Shown here piece after piece: positions 9,128-19,000 of a DNA stretch of 36,677 bases (within the stretch, counting starts at the first letter, position 1; every line of letters begins with the position of its first letter). Source of the stretch: an uncultured Clostridium sp. (GTDB taxonomy: Bacteria; Bacillota; Clostridia; TANB77; CAG-508); contig USCB01000017.1 in the NCBI GenBank assembly GCA_900553125.1, positions 1 to 36,677 on the forward strand, written 5' to 3'. Position numbers and translations under genes: made by a program. The notes under the pieces are model-generated. The model made no database searches, was not told the DNA's origin, and saw nothing but the letters and a program-made list of their open reading frames with translations.

Positions 9128-9524
9128 TTTTTTCTGACGTCCTTTCTAATAATTTTTGATTATTTTCTGTTTTATTTTTTTCTCTTTCTTTTGTTATTTC
9201 ATATTCTAAAATAGCACTTCTTTGAATTAGTTTAGTTAATTTTTCATTCATTTTTGATAGTGCTATACTTATGTAAAATATAAGTATAATCATAAAAAAT
9301 ATGTATATTAAAAATAGTGCATTTGTTGGTTCTTTTATATGAAGTAATCCTGCTAAATTTGTAACTATTGATGGGAATATTGCACATAAAAGTGTTACCA
9401 CTCCAAATAAAAGCCATAATAATGTATATTTATATGATAATTTTTTCTTTCTTGTAACAGCTAAAATAAATAAACAAAAACTTGCTGTAATTGTTATTAA
9501 AATTAATTGTAATATAGTATTCAA
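9114..9524 (-). CDS. DUF2304 family membrane protein
   Basis: 136 residues. Three hydrophobic segments (about 4-21, 34-56, 68-90) followed by a charged helical tail with LSKMNEKLTKLIQRSAILEYEI match the DUF2304 family, which almost always sits beside a dolichol-phosphate-mannose-synthase-like GT2 and is thought to work with it at the membrane. The start is a TTG at 9524, four bases after the stop of the GT2 gene, with GAGAGG upstream; no ATG is available early in the frame, so a rare start and translational coupling are likely. The last 14 bases overlap the next gene. Confidence 0.85.
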   Translation of the reverse strand: MNTILQLILITITASFCLFILAVTRKKKLSYKYTLLWLLFGVVTLLCAIFPSIVTNLAGLLHIKEPTNALFLIYIFFMIILIFYISIALSKMNEKLTKLIQRSAILEYEITKEREKNKTENNQKLLERTSEKNENN

Positions 9525-9528
9525 TTTC

Positions 9529-10227
9529 CTATACCTCTCTTTCCTTAATTATGCATACCAAAAGAACAGCTAGTCCTACTTTTACTGCATAATAGATTGA
9601 TTTTAATGGCGTAATTGAACTTTTTCCACCATCTCTTTCTTTCATTTCCATTGGAATTTCTTTTACTTTAAATCCATTTTTGGCAATTAGTGCATCTGTT
9701 TCTGGTTCCGGATAATCTATTGGATAATTTTCACTAAACATTTTTATTATCTTTCTTCCTACTGCTCTATATCCTGATGTTGTGTCCTTTATATCTTTTT
9801 TTGTAAATATTTTTATTAATTTAGAATATAGATTAATTCCTAGTCTTCTTATCCATGTTGATTGAAATCCTTCTTTTTTTATAAATCTTGAACCTATAAC
9901 TAAATCATTTCCTTCTTCAATTTCTTTTATCATGTCATTTAAATATTTAGGATCATGTTGACCGTCTGCATCCATTTGTACTGCAATATCATAATTATTT
10001 TCATATGCAAATTTGTAGCCTGTCTGCACTGCTCCTCCAATTCCTAAATTTACAGGTAAATTAATCACATTGTAATGATTTTCTTGGCAAATGCTTTTTG
10101 TTGAATCTTTAGAACAATCATTTATAATAACATAATCTACACTAGAATTTGATTTTTTTAAGTTTTCAATTGTATTTTTTATACTTTTTTCTTCATTATA
10201 TGCTGGAATTATAACTAATGTTTTCAT
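9529..10227 (-). CDS. GT2 glycosyltransferase, polyprenyl-phosphate sugar synthase type
   Basis: 232 residues, first gene of the six-gene unit. VIIPAYNEEKSI (about 5-16), VIINDCSKDS and QMDADGQHDP (nucleotide-sugar and metal binding), then GSRF and DTTSGYRAV are the marks of DPM1-like GT2 enzymes that put a sugar on polyprenyl phosphate at the cytoplasmic face. There is only one weak hydrophobic stretch at the C terminus, so the enzyme probably relies on the DUF2304 and EamA-like proteins next to it for membrane work. It has its own promoter (10266-10294); GAAAGGAG is 13 bases before the ATG. The donor sugar cannot be read from the sequence. Confidence 0.92.
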   Translation of the reverse strand: MKTLVIIPAYNEEKSIKNTIENLKKSNSSVDYVIINDCSKDSTKSICQENHYNVINLPVNLGIGGAVQTGYKFAYENNYDIAVQMDADGQHDPKYLNDMIKEIEEGNDLVIGSRFIKKEGFQSTWIRRLGINLYSKLIKIFTKKDIKDTTSGYRAVGRKIIKMFSENYPIDYPEPETDALIAKNGFKVKEIPMEMKERDGGKSSITPLKSIYYAVKVGLAVLLVCIIKEREV

Positions 10228-10265
10228 TTTTCTTTCTTTTCTCCTTTCATTCTTCTCTATTTCCT

Positions 10266-10294
10266 ATATTACCATAATAATTCTTATCTGTAAA
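10266..10294 (-). promoter_or_regulatory. Sigma-A type promoter of the glycosylation/lectin-hydrolase operon
   Basis: Minus strand TTTACA (10289-10294), exactly 17 bases, TAATAT (10266-10271). It lies between a terminator and the GT2 gene at 9529-10227, and no other good terminator follows until 704-743, so it can drive six genes. Confidence 0.65.
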
Positions 10295-10321
10295 TAATAA
10301 AAAAACTTTTTTTAACAGATA

Positions 10322-10352
10322 AAAATTGGCATCTAAAATAGATGCCAATTTT
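10322..10352 (-). terminator. Rho-independent terminator ending the ABC-type polysaccharide operon
   Basis: A perfect 13-bp stem, AAAATTGGCATCT (10322-10334) against AGATGCCAATTTT (10340-10352), with a 5-base loop. On the minus strand a short T-run follows. It begins within the stop codon of the gene at 10352-12211. Confidence 0.85.
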
Positions 10353-12211
10353 CAAATATTTTCTTTTGAATTTTTTCCGATAATTCCCATAAATATTGGT
10401 GTTCCCAAAAACATTGGATAAATATACCTAATATCAACCATAGGTGCTGCAATTGCTGTTATCCACAATCCTAAAATAGGTAACATCATAATTATGTCTT
10501 TATATTGTTTTTGGTATATACAATATGCTATACATAATATCATTATCCAAAAATATAATCCTATATTATCAAAAATATTAGATATTATTGGTATATTTCC
10601 TTTCATTACTATATCATTTAGTTTTTGTAAAAAGCTAAAATTAACTATTGGTTCAGCTTCTAATGGATATTTTTCGATGAAATCATCTATAACCTCTGAA
10701 CCACCAATTGAAAGTGTTTCATATGCATCTTGTGTTTCTGTTCCATAATCTCTTAGTATTCCCCAACTTTTAAAATTAGTACTATAATTGTTTCCTGTAT
10801 TAAACACAAGTGCTGAAATTGTTTGAACCGGAAATTTTACTGCAAATTTAAAATATTGAAAAATAAATGTTTTTTTATCTTTACTAAATTCTTCTGATAA
10901 GAAGTTTGATTTTGTTGCATCTGATTTCCATGGCATATAGTCATTCGCCAATTGTTCATGATTTACTCTAAAATATCTATCAACTACTTTTTTGTCTTCT
11001 TCAGACATCTTATATTCTGCGTATTTGCTTATTCTTGCAAATTGTTGAATTGGAATAGATAGTGCTTCACCAGAATTTGAATAACTAATGTCTAGTACTT
11101 TAAATATTGGTCCTTGAATAATTAACATACATGCTATTACTGCTCCAAATAGTCCTATAATTTGTTTATATATCTTTTTGCATCCTAAAATTAAAAATGG
11201 TATTGTTAATATAACTCCATATATTCCATTATTTCTAATAAATACCATTAATAATGTAATTATTGCTAAACCAATAATTTTCCATTTTTTCTCAAAAAAC
11301 TTCTCTTTTTCATATACAATATCCATTATTCCTATTGTTACTAATATTAAACTTAAATGGAATAAAATTCCTTTTTCACATCTAACTACAAACCACCCAT
11401 TTAAAGGATTTAAAATTAGAAATAAAAATGTTATAATTCTCCATTTTAAATCTACACGTCTCTTAGCCATATAATACAAAATAAATGAAAATGTCATACT
11501 TGTACAAATCATTTGGAACAAAGTATAAACAGCTATTCCTGCAACAGAACTTCCAAAGATGGCTTTTCCCATGTTCCAAAGTCCACCTAATAATAGTGTA
11601 TATAATATTGGTTGAAAATTCGTAAATTTTGATATTCCTGTTATTTGGTATAAACTTCCTACACTATCTGTATTTACATTTCCTGGATAATAATATAGGA
11701 AAAATGGCACATATGATAAAAAGAATATAAGTGCAATTACAAATAATGATTTTTTATTATTTGTAAAATATTTCCATTCCTTTTTACAGTTGAATTTTTT
11801 TAATATATTAGGAATTTTCCAAAATAACATAATTACACAATTTGTAAACAAAACAAAATATGTAAGTAATTTTATTATTGAATATAATAAAAATTTTTTG
11901 CTAGTTGGAACACAGGTATATATGTATGAATTTTGTATGTCCCCTAAATAATAACATATAGAAAAAATAATTCCTACTATTATTGATATTATATATAATT
12001 TTTTTTCTTTTATCTTTGCACAATAATATATTAATATTGCAATTGCAACATCAACTATTAAATACATTATATCATTTGCTCTTGACGTAAATCCTAAATA
12101 ATTACTACTAGCTATAAATTCTATTTTCAATCCACACATAATCAATATAGACATAGCAATACTTATTAAAAGCATATTTTTTTCAAGTATTTTTTTCATT
12201 ATAAATTTCAT
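10352..12211 (-). CDS. Large GT-C-like polytopic membrane protein (DUF6020-like)
   Basis: 619 residues with at least eleven hydrophobic segments. After several helices comes FFLSYVPFFLYYYPGNVNTDS (about 150-175, extracellular loop with an Asp), later FVVRCEKGILFHL and near the end a conserved-looking APMVDIRYIYPMF. This plan resembles membrane glycosyltransferases of the GT-C fold and the DUF6020 group, which would use a polyprenyl-linked donor outside the membrane; the catalytic role is inferred. It is the last gene of the operon, 20 bases after the GT2-GT4 gene, and the terminator starts in its stop codon. An ATG at 12199 (after MKFI) is an alternative start, with GGAAAGGA 12 bases ahead. 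The polyprenyl-phosphate glycosyltransferase at 20735-21685 could supply its donor. Confidence 0.8.
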   Translation of the reverse strand: MKFIMKKILEKNMLLISIAMSILIMCGLKIEFIASSNYLGFTSRANDIMYLIVDVAIAILIYYCAKIKEKKLYIISIIVGIIFSICYYLGDIQNSYIYTCVPTSKKFLLYSIIKLLTYFVLFTNCVIMLFWKIPNILKKFNCKKEWKYFTNNKKSLFVIALIFFLSYVPFFLYYYPGNVNTDSVGSLYQITGISKFTNFQPILYTLLLGGLWNMGKAIFGSSVAGIAVYTLFQMICTSMTFSFILYYMAKRRVDLKWRIITFLFLILNPLNGWFVVRCEKGILFHLSLILVTIGIMDIVYEKEKFFEKKWKIIGLAIITLLMVFIRNNGIYGVILTIPFLILGCKKIYKQIIGLFGAVIACMLIIQGPIFKVLDISYSNSGEALSIPIQQFARISKYAEYKMSEEDKKVVDRYFRVNHEQLANDYMPWKSDATKSNFLSEEFSKDKKTFIFQYFKFAVKFPVQTISALVFNTGNNYSTNFKSWGILRDYGTETQDAYETLSIGGSEVIDDFIEKYPLEAEPIVNFSFLQKLNDIVMKGNIPIISNIFDNIGLYFWIMILCIAYCIYQKQYKDIIMMLPILGLWITAIAAPMVDIRYIYPMFLGTPIFMGIIGKNSKENI

Positions 12212-12231
12212 TCCTTTCCATCTTTATTACT

Positions 12232-14490
12232 CTATTTTATCTTATGATAACATTTTATCATAAACCTCCATAAAGGTACATTATTCCATAGTTTTTCTTT
12301 TAACATTTCTTTTTTATAGTTATATTTTTTAGAACAAACATTACCATATACTTTTTTTTCATATTCTTCACATTGCCATTTATATACTTCTTCGTCACTT
12401 TTAAAATTTGCAGTAATGAGTTCTTTTGTGATATTTTTATTATTTGAAAGTCCATAACCATTATGTATTTTTTCCTTTGAAGGGTTTTTATGAATCTCTT
12501 CAAAAATATTATTCATTGTTTTAATCATTTTATCTATTGTAAAATTTTCACAAATTCTTTTTCTGCAATTAGCCTTATATTTGTCTAAATTGTTTAAAAC
12601 TTTATCTATTGATTTAACATAACTTTCTATTTCTTCTAAATCATATTTTTCTAAATAAACATCCTTTTCATCTTGCATTAATTCTACTATTTCTCCAACT
12701 TCTTCGGAAATTAGTTCTTTTTGTCCTCCAACATTACTTGAAACAACAGGTACATTCATACTTAAAGACTCATATGATGTTAGTGCTAGTCCTTCTTTTA
12801 ATGAACAGTTTACAGTTATATCACTTATTTTATATATTTCTCCAGTATTTTTAATTTTACCCAAAAATAAGATATCATCTAAAAGATTCATTTCTTTAGC
12901 TTTTTCTTTCATTTTATTTAAAAGATTTCCGTCTCCTACTACTAAAACTCTAAAATCTTGTCTTTTTTCTTTTAGTTTTTCAATTATTTGTAAAAATAAT
13001 AGTGGTCTTTTTTGTTCTGAAATTCTACATATAAATGATATTATTTTTTTATCCTTTTTTTGGCCTAAATATTTTAATTCCAATTCATCTTTATTAAATT
13101 TATCAGGATTAAACTTTTCTTCATCTACACCAATATATACAGTTTGTATTTCATTCGGATTTCTTTTAAAATGTTCTTCTAGTATCTTCTTGCTATTTCC
13201 ATTACATACCAATGTCTTATCTATTACAGATTCACACATTGAAGAATACCTTGAATATCCTCCATTTCTATTATACCATTCTTCCATATGTACATAGTCA
13301 AGAATAGGTATCTCTGGGTACATTGATTTTATATATGGCAACATTGAATATCCAGTTTTACTATTCGAATTGAAAATTAAATTTATATTTTCCTTTTGAA
13401 TAATATAATTTACAAAAGCTACCCAATACTTTTGGTCTAAAAATGACGTTAAATCATATACTCTCACATTATCATTTTCTTCTAATTCTTGTCTTAATAC
13501 ATTTTCATTTGGCTCTGTTGACAATATTGTTATTTCATATCTTTTTTTGTCTAGCATTTTTACTAGATTTAAATTAAATAAATCTGCTCCACCTGTAATC
13601 ATCCAAGGAATTATAAATAGTATATTTATCGTATCTTTTTTGTTTATTCTTTTTGGGATATTTATGTCTTTTAGGTTATCTTCTAAAATTTCATAATTAT
13701 AGTTGTAACTTGGATATTGCTTTGCTTTTATTTCTTTTGTTACACCTTTTGCTGTTTCATTTATTATTTCTAAGCTTCTTTTTTTGTTTTCTCTCGACCT
13801 TTGCAATTCTCCATTTTCTTTTCTTCGATACCATTCTCCATAAAAACTCATATGTACAGGAAATTTTTCTTTAGCCAATAATTTTAGCCAAAAATTCCAA
13901 TCCTCATTTACTGCCTTTTCTCTTAAACTATATCCATTTACTAGGAAAAAATCTTCTTTTCTAACTAAGGCTGCAGATATTATATCATTTTCTTTTTTCA
14001 TCTTCTCAGAACTAAAGTATTTGTTCCAAGTATATTCTAAAGAACTAAATCCAACCGAATCTGAATATGCCCAAGCAGCTTTTTTATTTGTTTCTAAGGC
14101 CCAATATCCACATTCTAAAAATATTGGCTCTATTAAGTCATCATCATCAATAAACATAAAATATTTAGCACGCTCATCTGATTTACTAGCTCCATAATCT
14201 CTAGTCATTGCCAGTCCTTCGTTTTGCTTATGAAATACTTTTATTCTTTTGTCTAATTTTTTTACTTCTTCTAATTTTTCTAATGCAATTTCATTTGTTG
14301 AACCATCATCTATTATTAAAATTTCGTAATGTGGAAATGTTTGGTTTAATATTGATTTTATTGTTTGTTCTATAAATTTTTCATTATTATAGAACGGCAC
14401 AATAACAGAGATTAGTGGAAAAGATTCCACATATTCTCTGTTATTATATACTTTTCTTCCTGGCTCTAGCTTAAAATTAAATTCTTCCAT
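12232..14490 (-). CDS. GT2-GT4 fusion glycosyltransferase
   Basis: 752 residues from the ATG at 14490, which has AGGAGA 6 bases ahead; the frame is open to 14565 but that would overlap the ABC permease gene. The N-terminal part is GT2: ISVIVPFYNNEKFI (about 28-40), LIIDDGST and FIDDDDLI (about 113-120). The C-terminal part from about residue 290 is GT4: IIPWMITGGADLFNLNL, YIGVDEEKFN, RISEQKRPLLF and an EGLALTSYESLSMNVP stretch holding the E-x7-E catalytic pair. It probably adds two successive sugars to the lipid-linked chain in the cytoplasm. It directly follows Wzt and Wzm, as such large transferases do in ABC-dependent polysaccharide loci. Confidence 0.9.
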   Translation of the reverse strand: MEEFNFKLEPGRKVYNNREYVESFPLISVIVPFYNNEKFIEQTIKSILNQTFPHYEILIIDDGSTNEIALEKLEEVKKLDKRIKVFHKQNEGLAMTRDYGASKSDERAKYFMFIDDDDLIEPIFLECGYWALETNKKAAWAYSDSVGFSSLEYTWNKYFSSEKMKKENDIISAALVRKEDFFLVNGYSLREKAVNEDWNFWLKLLAKEKFPVHMSFYGEWYRRKENGELQRSRENKKRSLEIINETAKGVTKEIKAKQYPSYNYNYEILEDNLKDINIPKRINKKDTINILFIIPWMITGGADLFNLNLVKMLDKKRYEITILSTEPNENVLRQELEENDNVRVYDLTSFLDQKYWVAFVNYIIQKENINLIFNSNSKTGYSMLPYIKSMYPEIPILDYVHMEEWYNRNGGYSRYSSMCESVIDKTLVCNGNSKKILEEHFKRNPNEIQTVYIGVDEEKFNPDKFNKDELELKYLGQKKDKKIISFICRISEQKRPLLFLQIIEKLKEKRQDFRVLVVGDGNLLNKMKEKAKEMNLLDDILFLGKIKNTGEIYKISDITVNCSLKEGLALTSYESLSMNVPVVSSNVGGQKELISEEVGEIVELMQDEKDVYLEKYDLEEIESYVKSIDKVLNNLDKYKANCRKRICENFTIDKMIKTMNNIFEEIHKNPSKEKIHNGYGLSNNKNITKELITANFKSDEEVYKWQCEEYEKKVYGNVCSKKYNYKKEMLKEKLWNNVPLWRFMIKCYHKIK

Positions 14491-14506
14491 TGATTTTCTC
14501 CTAATT

Positions 14507-15280
14507 TTAAAGTTCTTCTGCAAATCTTCTTTGTAATTTGCTAAATATGAAATATCCAAGCACACATACTACTATTCCTAATAATAGTATTCTTGCCAAA
14601 AACATTATATTTGGCATTTGTTGATAGTAAAAAATATCTCTGTAGGCATTTATTATGTATGTCATAGGATTATATTTTATAATCCATTGAAATTCTAGTG
14701 GTATAGCATCTGGTACATATACTATTGGTGTTGCATAAAATAGTAATTGTAAAGCAATACCTATAAAATGTTGTAAATCTCTAAAATATACCGTTACACT
14801 TGATATTATAAAAGAAATTCCAACTAAAAGTATGTATTGCACTAATAAAACTAATGGGTAAAAAATTATAAATTTACTAATTCCCATGCCATATCCAATT
14901 ACAAATGCTAAAATTATAAGTGTTGAAATTATAAAGTTTATAGCTTCACTGGTTACTACAGACAATGGCAGTATTTCTCTTGGAAAAAACACCTTTTTTA
15001 TAATATTTCCATTTTCTATCATTGTAAATGATGTCCTATTAATTGCTGCTGTAAAAAATGTCCATGGTATTAATCCACAACATATAAATACTGTATAATT
15101 TGGTATACTGCTTTTCATAATTAATGGAAATACTAGTGCATATACTGCAATTTGCAATAATGGATTTAAAAATGACCACACTATTCCTAATACCGAATTT
15201 TTATATTTCCCTCTTACATCTTTACTTATACTTGTTTTTAATAATTCTCTATAATCATATAATGCTTTAAAAAATTTCAT
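14507..15280 (-). CDS. wzm: ABC-2 polysaccharide export permease (Wzm/TagG type)
   Basis: 257 residues with six hydrophobic segments. RGKYKNSVLGIVWSFLNPL near the N terminus and IKKVFFPREILPLS in the first half are strong marks of the Wzm/TagG permease family. It forms the membrane channel that exports a finished undecaprenyl-linked polysaccharide, powered by the Wzt encoded 14 bases upstream. The C terminus ends in a charged LQRRFAEEL. AAAGGAG precedes the ATG. Whether the cargo is an O-antigen-like polymer, a teichoic-acid-like polymer or a capsule cannot be told here. Confidence 0.95.
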   Translation of the reverse strand: MKFFKALYDYRELLKTSISKDVRGKYKNSVLGIVWSFLNPLLQIAVYALVFPLIMKSSIPNYTVFICCGLIPWTFFTAAINRTSFTMIENGNIIKKVFFPREILPLSVVTSEAINFIISTLIILAFVIGYGMGISKFIIFYPLVLLVQYILLVGISFIISSVTVYFRDLQHFIGIALQLLFYATPIVYVPDAIPLEFQWIIKYNPMTYIINAYRDIFYYQQMPNIMFLARILLLGIVVCVLGYFIFSKLQRRFAEEL

Positions 15281-15294
15281 CTGTTTCTCCTTTC

Positions 15295-16032
15295 CTATGC
15301 TGTTTCTTCTATATATTTTTTTATTACTTCATCTGTGTTTCCATCTAGTCTTATAACACCTTTATTAATCCATACTGCTCTGTCACATAATTCTTTTGCT
15401 GACTCTAAACCATGTGTTACAAAAACCATTGTTTTTCCTTCTTTTTTAAGTTCTTTCATTTTATTTATACATTTTTCTTGAAAATGTTGGTCTCCAACAG
15501 ATAAAATTTCATCTACTAATAAAATGTCTGCATCTACATTTATTGCAACGGCAAATGCAAGCCTCATATACATTCCAGAAGAATATGTCCTAACTGGATT
15601 ATCTATATAGTCTTTCAATTCGGAAAAATCAATTATTTGTTGTAATCTATCATCTATTTGTTTTTTTGTTAATCCAAATATTGAAGCATTGAAATATATA
15701 TTTTCTCTACCAGAAAAGTCTGGGTGAAAACCTGCTCCTAATTCTAGTAATGATGTTAATTTCCCATTTGTGACAATTTGTCCTTTATTTGGATAAATAA
15801 TTTTTGTCATTAATTTAAGTAATGTTGATTTTCCACTTCCATTTACACCAATTAGGGCAACAGCTTCACCTTTTTTGATATTTAAATTAATGCCTTTTAA
15901 TACTTCTCTTACTTCTTTTCTATTTCTTTTCCAAAATAACATTTTTTCTTTTAAACTATTTGCTTTATCTAAATATACATTAAATGTTTTATATACATCT
16001 TGTACCTCTATAGCGTATTCTTCTTCTTTCAC
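15295..16032 (-). CDS. wzt: ABC polysaccharide export ATPase (Wzt/TagH type)
   Basis: 245 residues. Walker A GVNGSGKST (62-70), signature YSSGMYMRL (150-158), Walker B LLVDE (171-175) and switch His in VTHG (about 207) are all intact. LLELGAGFHPDFSGREN (about 95-111) is typical of the polysaccharide-exporting subgroup. It stops right after the ATPase domain, so it lacks the C-terminal carbohydrate-binding domain found in Wzt proteins that read a capped chain end; it resembles the short KpsT/TagH/RfbE kind. The start is a GTG in TAGTG, overlapping the stop of the GT2-HAD gene by one base, with AAGGAGG 9 bases ahead. Confidence 0.95.
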   Translation of the reverse strand: MKEEEYAIEVQDVYKTFNVYLDKANSLKEKMLFWKRNRKEVREVLKGINLNIKKGEAVALIGVNGSGKSTLLKLMTKIIYPNKGQIVTNGKLTSLLELGAGFHPDFSGRENIYFNASIFGLTKKQIDDRLQQIIDFSELKDYIDNPVRTYSSGMYMRLAFAVAINVDADILLVDEILSVGDQHFQEKCINKMKELKKEGKTMVFVTHGLESAKELCDRAVWINKGVIRLDGNTDEVIKKYIEETA

Positions 16033-19000
16033 TATTTTTTTCCTCCTTTTGCAATGTGAATTATATTATATATTATATTCTTAAATTTTGCACCTATTTT
16101 GTAAATTATTTTTCCAATAAAAAGTAATATTTTATTAGATTTAAAACTTTCTCTCATCCTTCTTTTAAATGTTTGTCTATCATAAAGAAGATAATATATA
16201 AATCTTACAGGTTTGCTGTGATGTTCTAAGTCCGGATTTTTATTATAATTTAAGTATCCATAATCTTTTTGGTTGTTATTATTTTCATGTATATTTATTA
16301 ATTCACACATAGAACGTTGATTTTTATTTTTTAATTCCTGATTCCATTCTTTAGTCATTCTTACCGGTTCTTTTATTCTTATATCATCTTCAAAATAAAT
16401 TGCATTAAATATTGATTTGTCTAGATCTTTTGCAGAATTTATATATGCCATAACAGGCAATGAAACATAATATTTTTCATAATATAGTTCATTTATTTCT
16501 AAACCAAAAGTATTTACCACATCATTTATAAATTCAATTGCTGCTTTTTGCATAATACTAATTATGAATTCCTCTTGATATGTTTTATTATATTTTTCAA
16601 ATACCGGTTCTACTTTATTTTCTTTTATATCATATCCTATACATGATGGCGCTAAAGCAGATAACATAGATTCATATGTGAATCCTGTAACAGATGGCTT
16701 TCCAGAGAAAAATGTTTCTATATTAAATCCAGCCATATCAGCATGTTTATATGCTTCATCTTGATTTACATTTAAAAAATATGTATCAATTGGCTTTTGG
16801 CATAATGATGATAAAAATAACTCTGGCCTTGCACTATACCCAACATCAAAAGTAGCTGACTTTCCTTCATAGTATTTTTCAAAATATGTTTTTAGTTCTT
16901 GGAGATTTTTCATATGTTTTTGCTCATCATATAAATTATCAATTACTACTTTAATAAATTTATTAAAATTCATTATATTTTCACACTTTTCATCAAATTC
17001 TATGTTATTCCTACTTAAGATTTCCCTTACATCTACATTATCTTTTATACAATCTTTCAAATACTCCAAAATTTCATTTGGTGTATGATTCATTACATTT
17101 ATACATTCTGGTAATTTATAAAAATCTAGTTTATTTATTATAGTTATTGGCACTAATGCTTTTCTTGATACATACAAATATTTTTCATTTGGTACATCCT
17201 TATAAAATTTTTTCATTATCTTATATGCTTCCATTGGTAAGTATCCATCTCTTGCCATAAATACTAGACTTTTGTAACCTTTTTTATTTGTTTTATCCAA
17301 CAACCATTTCGATATCGCAAAAGTGTACATTCCAAGTACATAATATCCTATTAGATATGGATCTGCATTAAAATCAGAATATTTATTAAAAGCTCTATAT
17401 GGATTATCAAAATATTTATTCATTGCCATAGCAAACATTGTTCTTATTCCCATAAAGTTCATAGATGCTGCATTATCTCTCCAAAATGGCATATTTTGTA
17501 CAAACATTTTTGCTAAATAGTTTACTTTTCCCTCATTAAGTGCTACATCTGTTGCTTTTGGAAGATGTATTGCATTTATTCCCATTTTTTTAGGATTTTC
17601 TACATCTGACAAGTAGTTATCTCCTATATGTATCATTTCTTCTGGTCTTATTTTTAGCTCATCTAAAATATATTTGAATAATTTGCCAGTAGATTTTGTA
17701 AGTCTATATTCTGATGATAAATATAATTTATTATTATCTGTATATCCATTTTTTTTCAATATTTTTTTTATTACATCATTTCCCAAATACATGTCAGATG
17801 TAAATATTACCTTTTTCCCCATAGCAAGTGCCAAAGAGTATAACTCATAGCCTATATTTCTTCTTTCACAAAATCTTATTTCATATTCTATTTCTTTGTT
17901 TTTTAACTTTTCAAGAATATTCTTATCTATTGCATATTCTTTTTCTATTGTATTATATATTTCATCAATTGTTATTTCTTGACACTTTTCATTTTGTATT
18001 TGTTCTCTTGTTAAATTTTCACAATATACTCTTATTTTAGAAAAGTCCATTCCAGATATACCATTGGTATATTCTCTAAAATACTTATTTAATAATATAA
18101 ATAAATCTTTTGGAATATAAAAAGGTCTTTTTATTATAGTATCAAATATATCAAAACTCACACATTTAATGTTTTTATCACATATTGCTAATTTTATTTT
18201 TTCTAAACTATCATCCCATTTTGTAACAACACTATAAAAATATTCTGAATTGTTTATTTTTTTAGCATTTGGACAAAATTTTTCTATTTTTTTATTTGCT
18301 TCTTCTTTCTCTTGCTCTGACATTTTAGAGCTTTTCACATATGATTTTTGTTGATTTGCATATAAACATTTCCATTTATTAAATTTAACTTTATATTTTT
18401 CATAGACTTTCTCTTCTTTCAAAAAGTCTTCTACAAATCCAAATGAAGTTGTTAAATCTGTTATATTTTTATTAAATTTACTAAATTTCAAATCATTTAC
18501 TGATGTTGAGGTTTTTTCATGTTTACAGTAAAATATACAATCATTTTCTGTCATAGTAAGTTTTTTTGCATAATAAAATAGTACTGTTGAAAAAGCAAAA
18601 TCTTCTGTCATTAGTAAATGTGTGTTTATTTTTTTATAATGTTTTTGTGCTTTATCCCATATTTCCTTTTTATATATTTTATTCCATATTATATGCCAAT
18701 CAAAGGACAATCCTTCTTGTTTAAAATATTCATCCAAACAATTTTCTCCCACTAAATTAAGATGTTTAGCATCAAAAAGATTGTATATTTCTCTTCTTCC
18801 ATCATCATATTCCAATACCATATTTCCCATGGCTATATCTGAATCATTTTCTTGAATATTTTCCATTAATGTTCTATAATAATCAATTGATACATAATCA
18901 TCACTATCTAAAAATGCAATATATTCTCCAGTTGCAATACTTGCTCCGGTAATTCTTGCTTGAAATAATCCTTTATTTTTATCATGTTTTATATATTTTA

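Noticed and set aside
10228..10320. A small gene between the GT2 and GT-C-like genes
   Set aside because: The stretch is taken up by a terminator, a promoter and a ribosome site, with no open frame of note.
14491..14565. Longer start for the GT2-GT4 protein
   Set aside because: It would overlap the ABC permease gene by 59 bases and lacks a ribosome site, while the ATG at 14490 has AGGAGA at good spacing.
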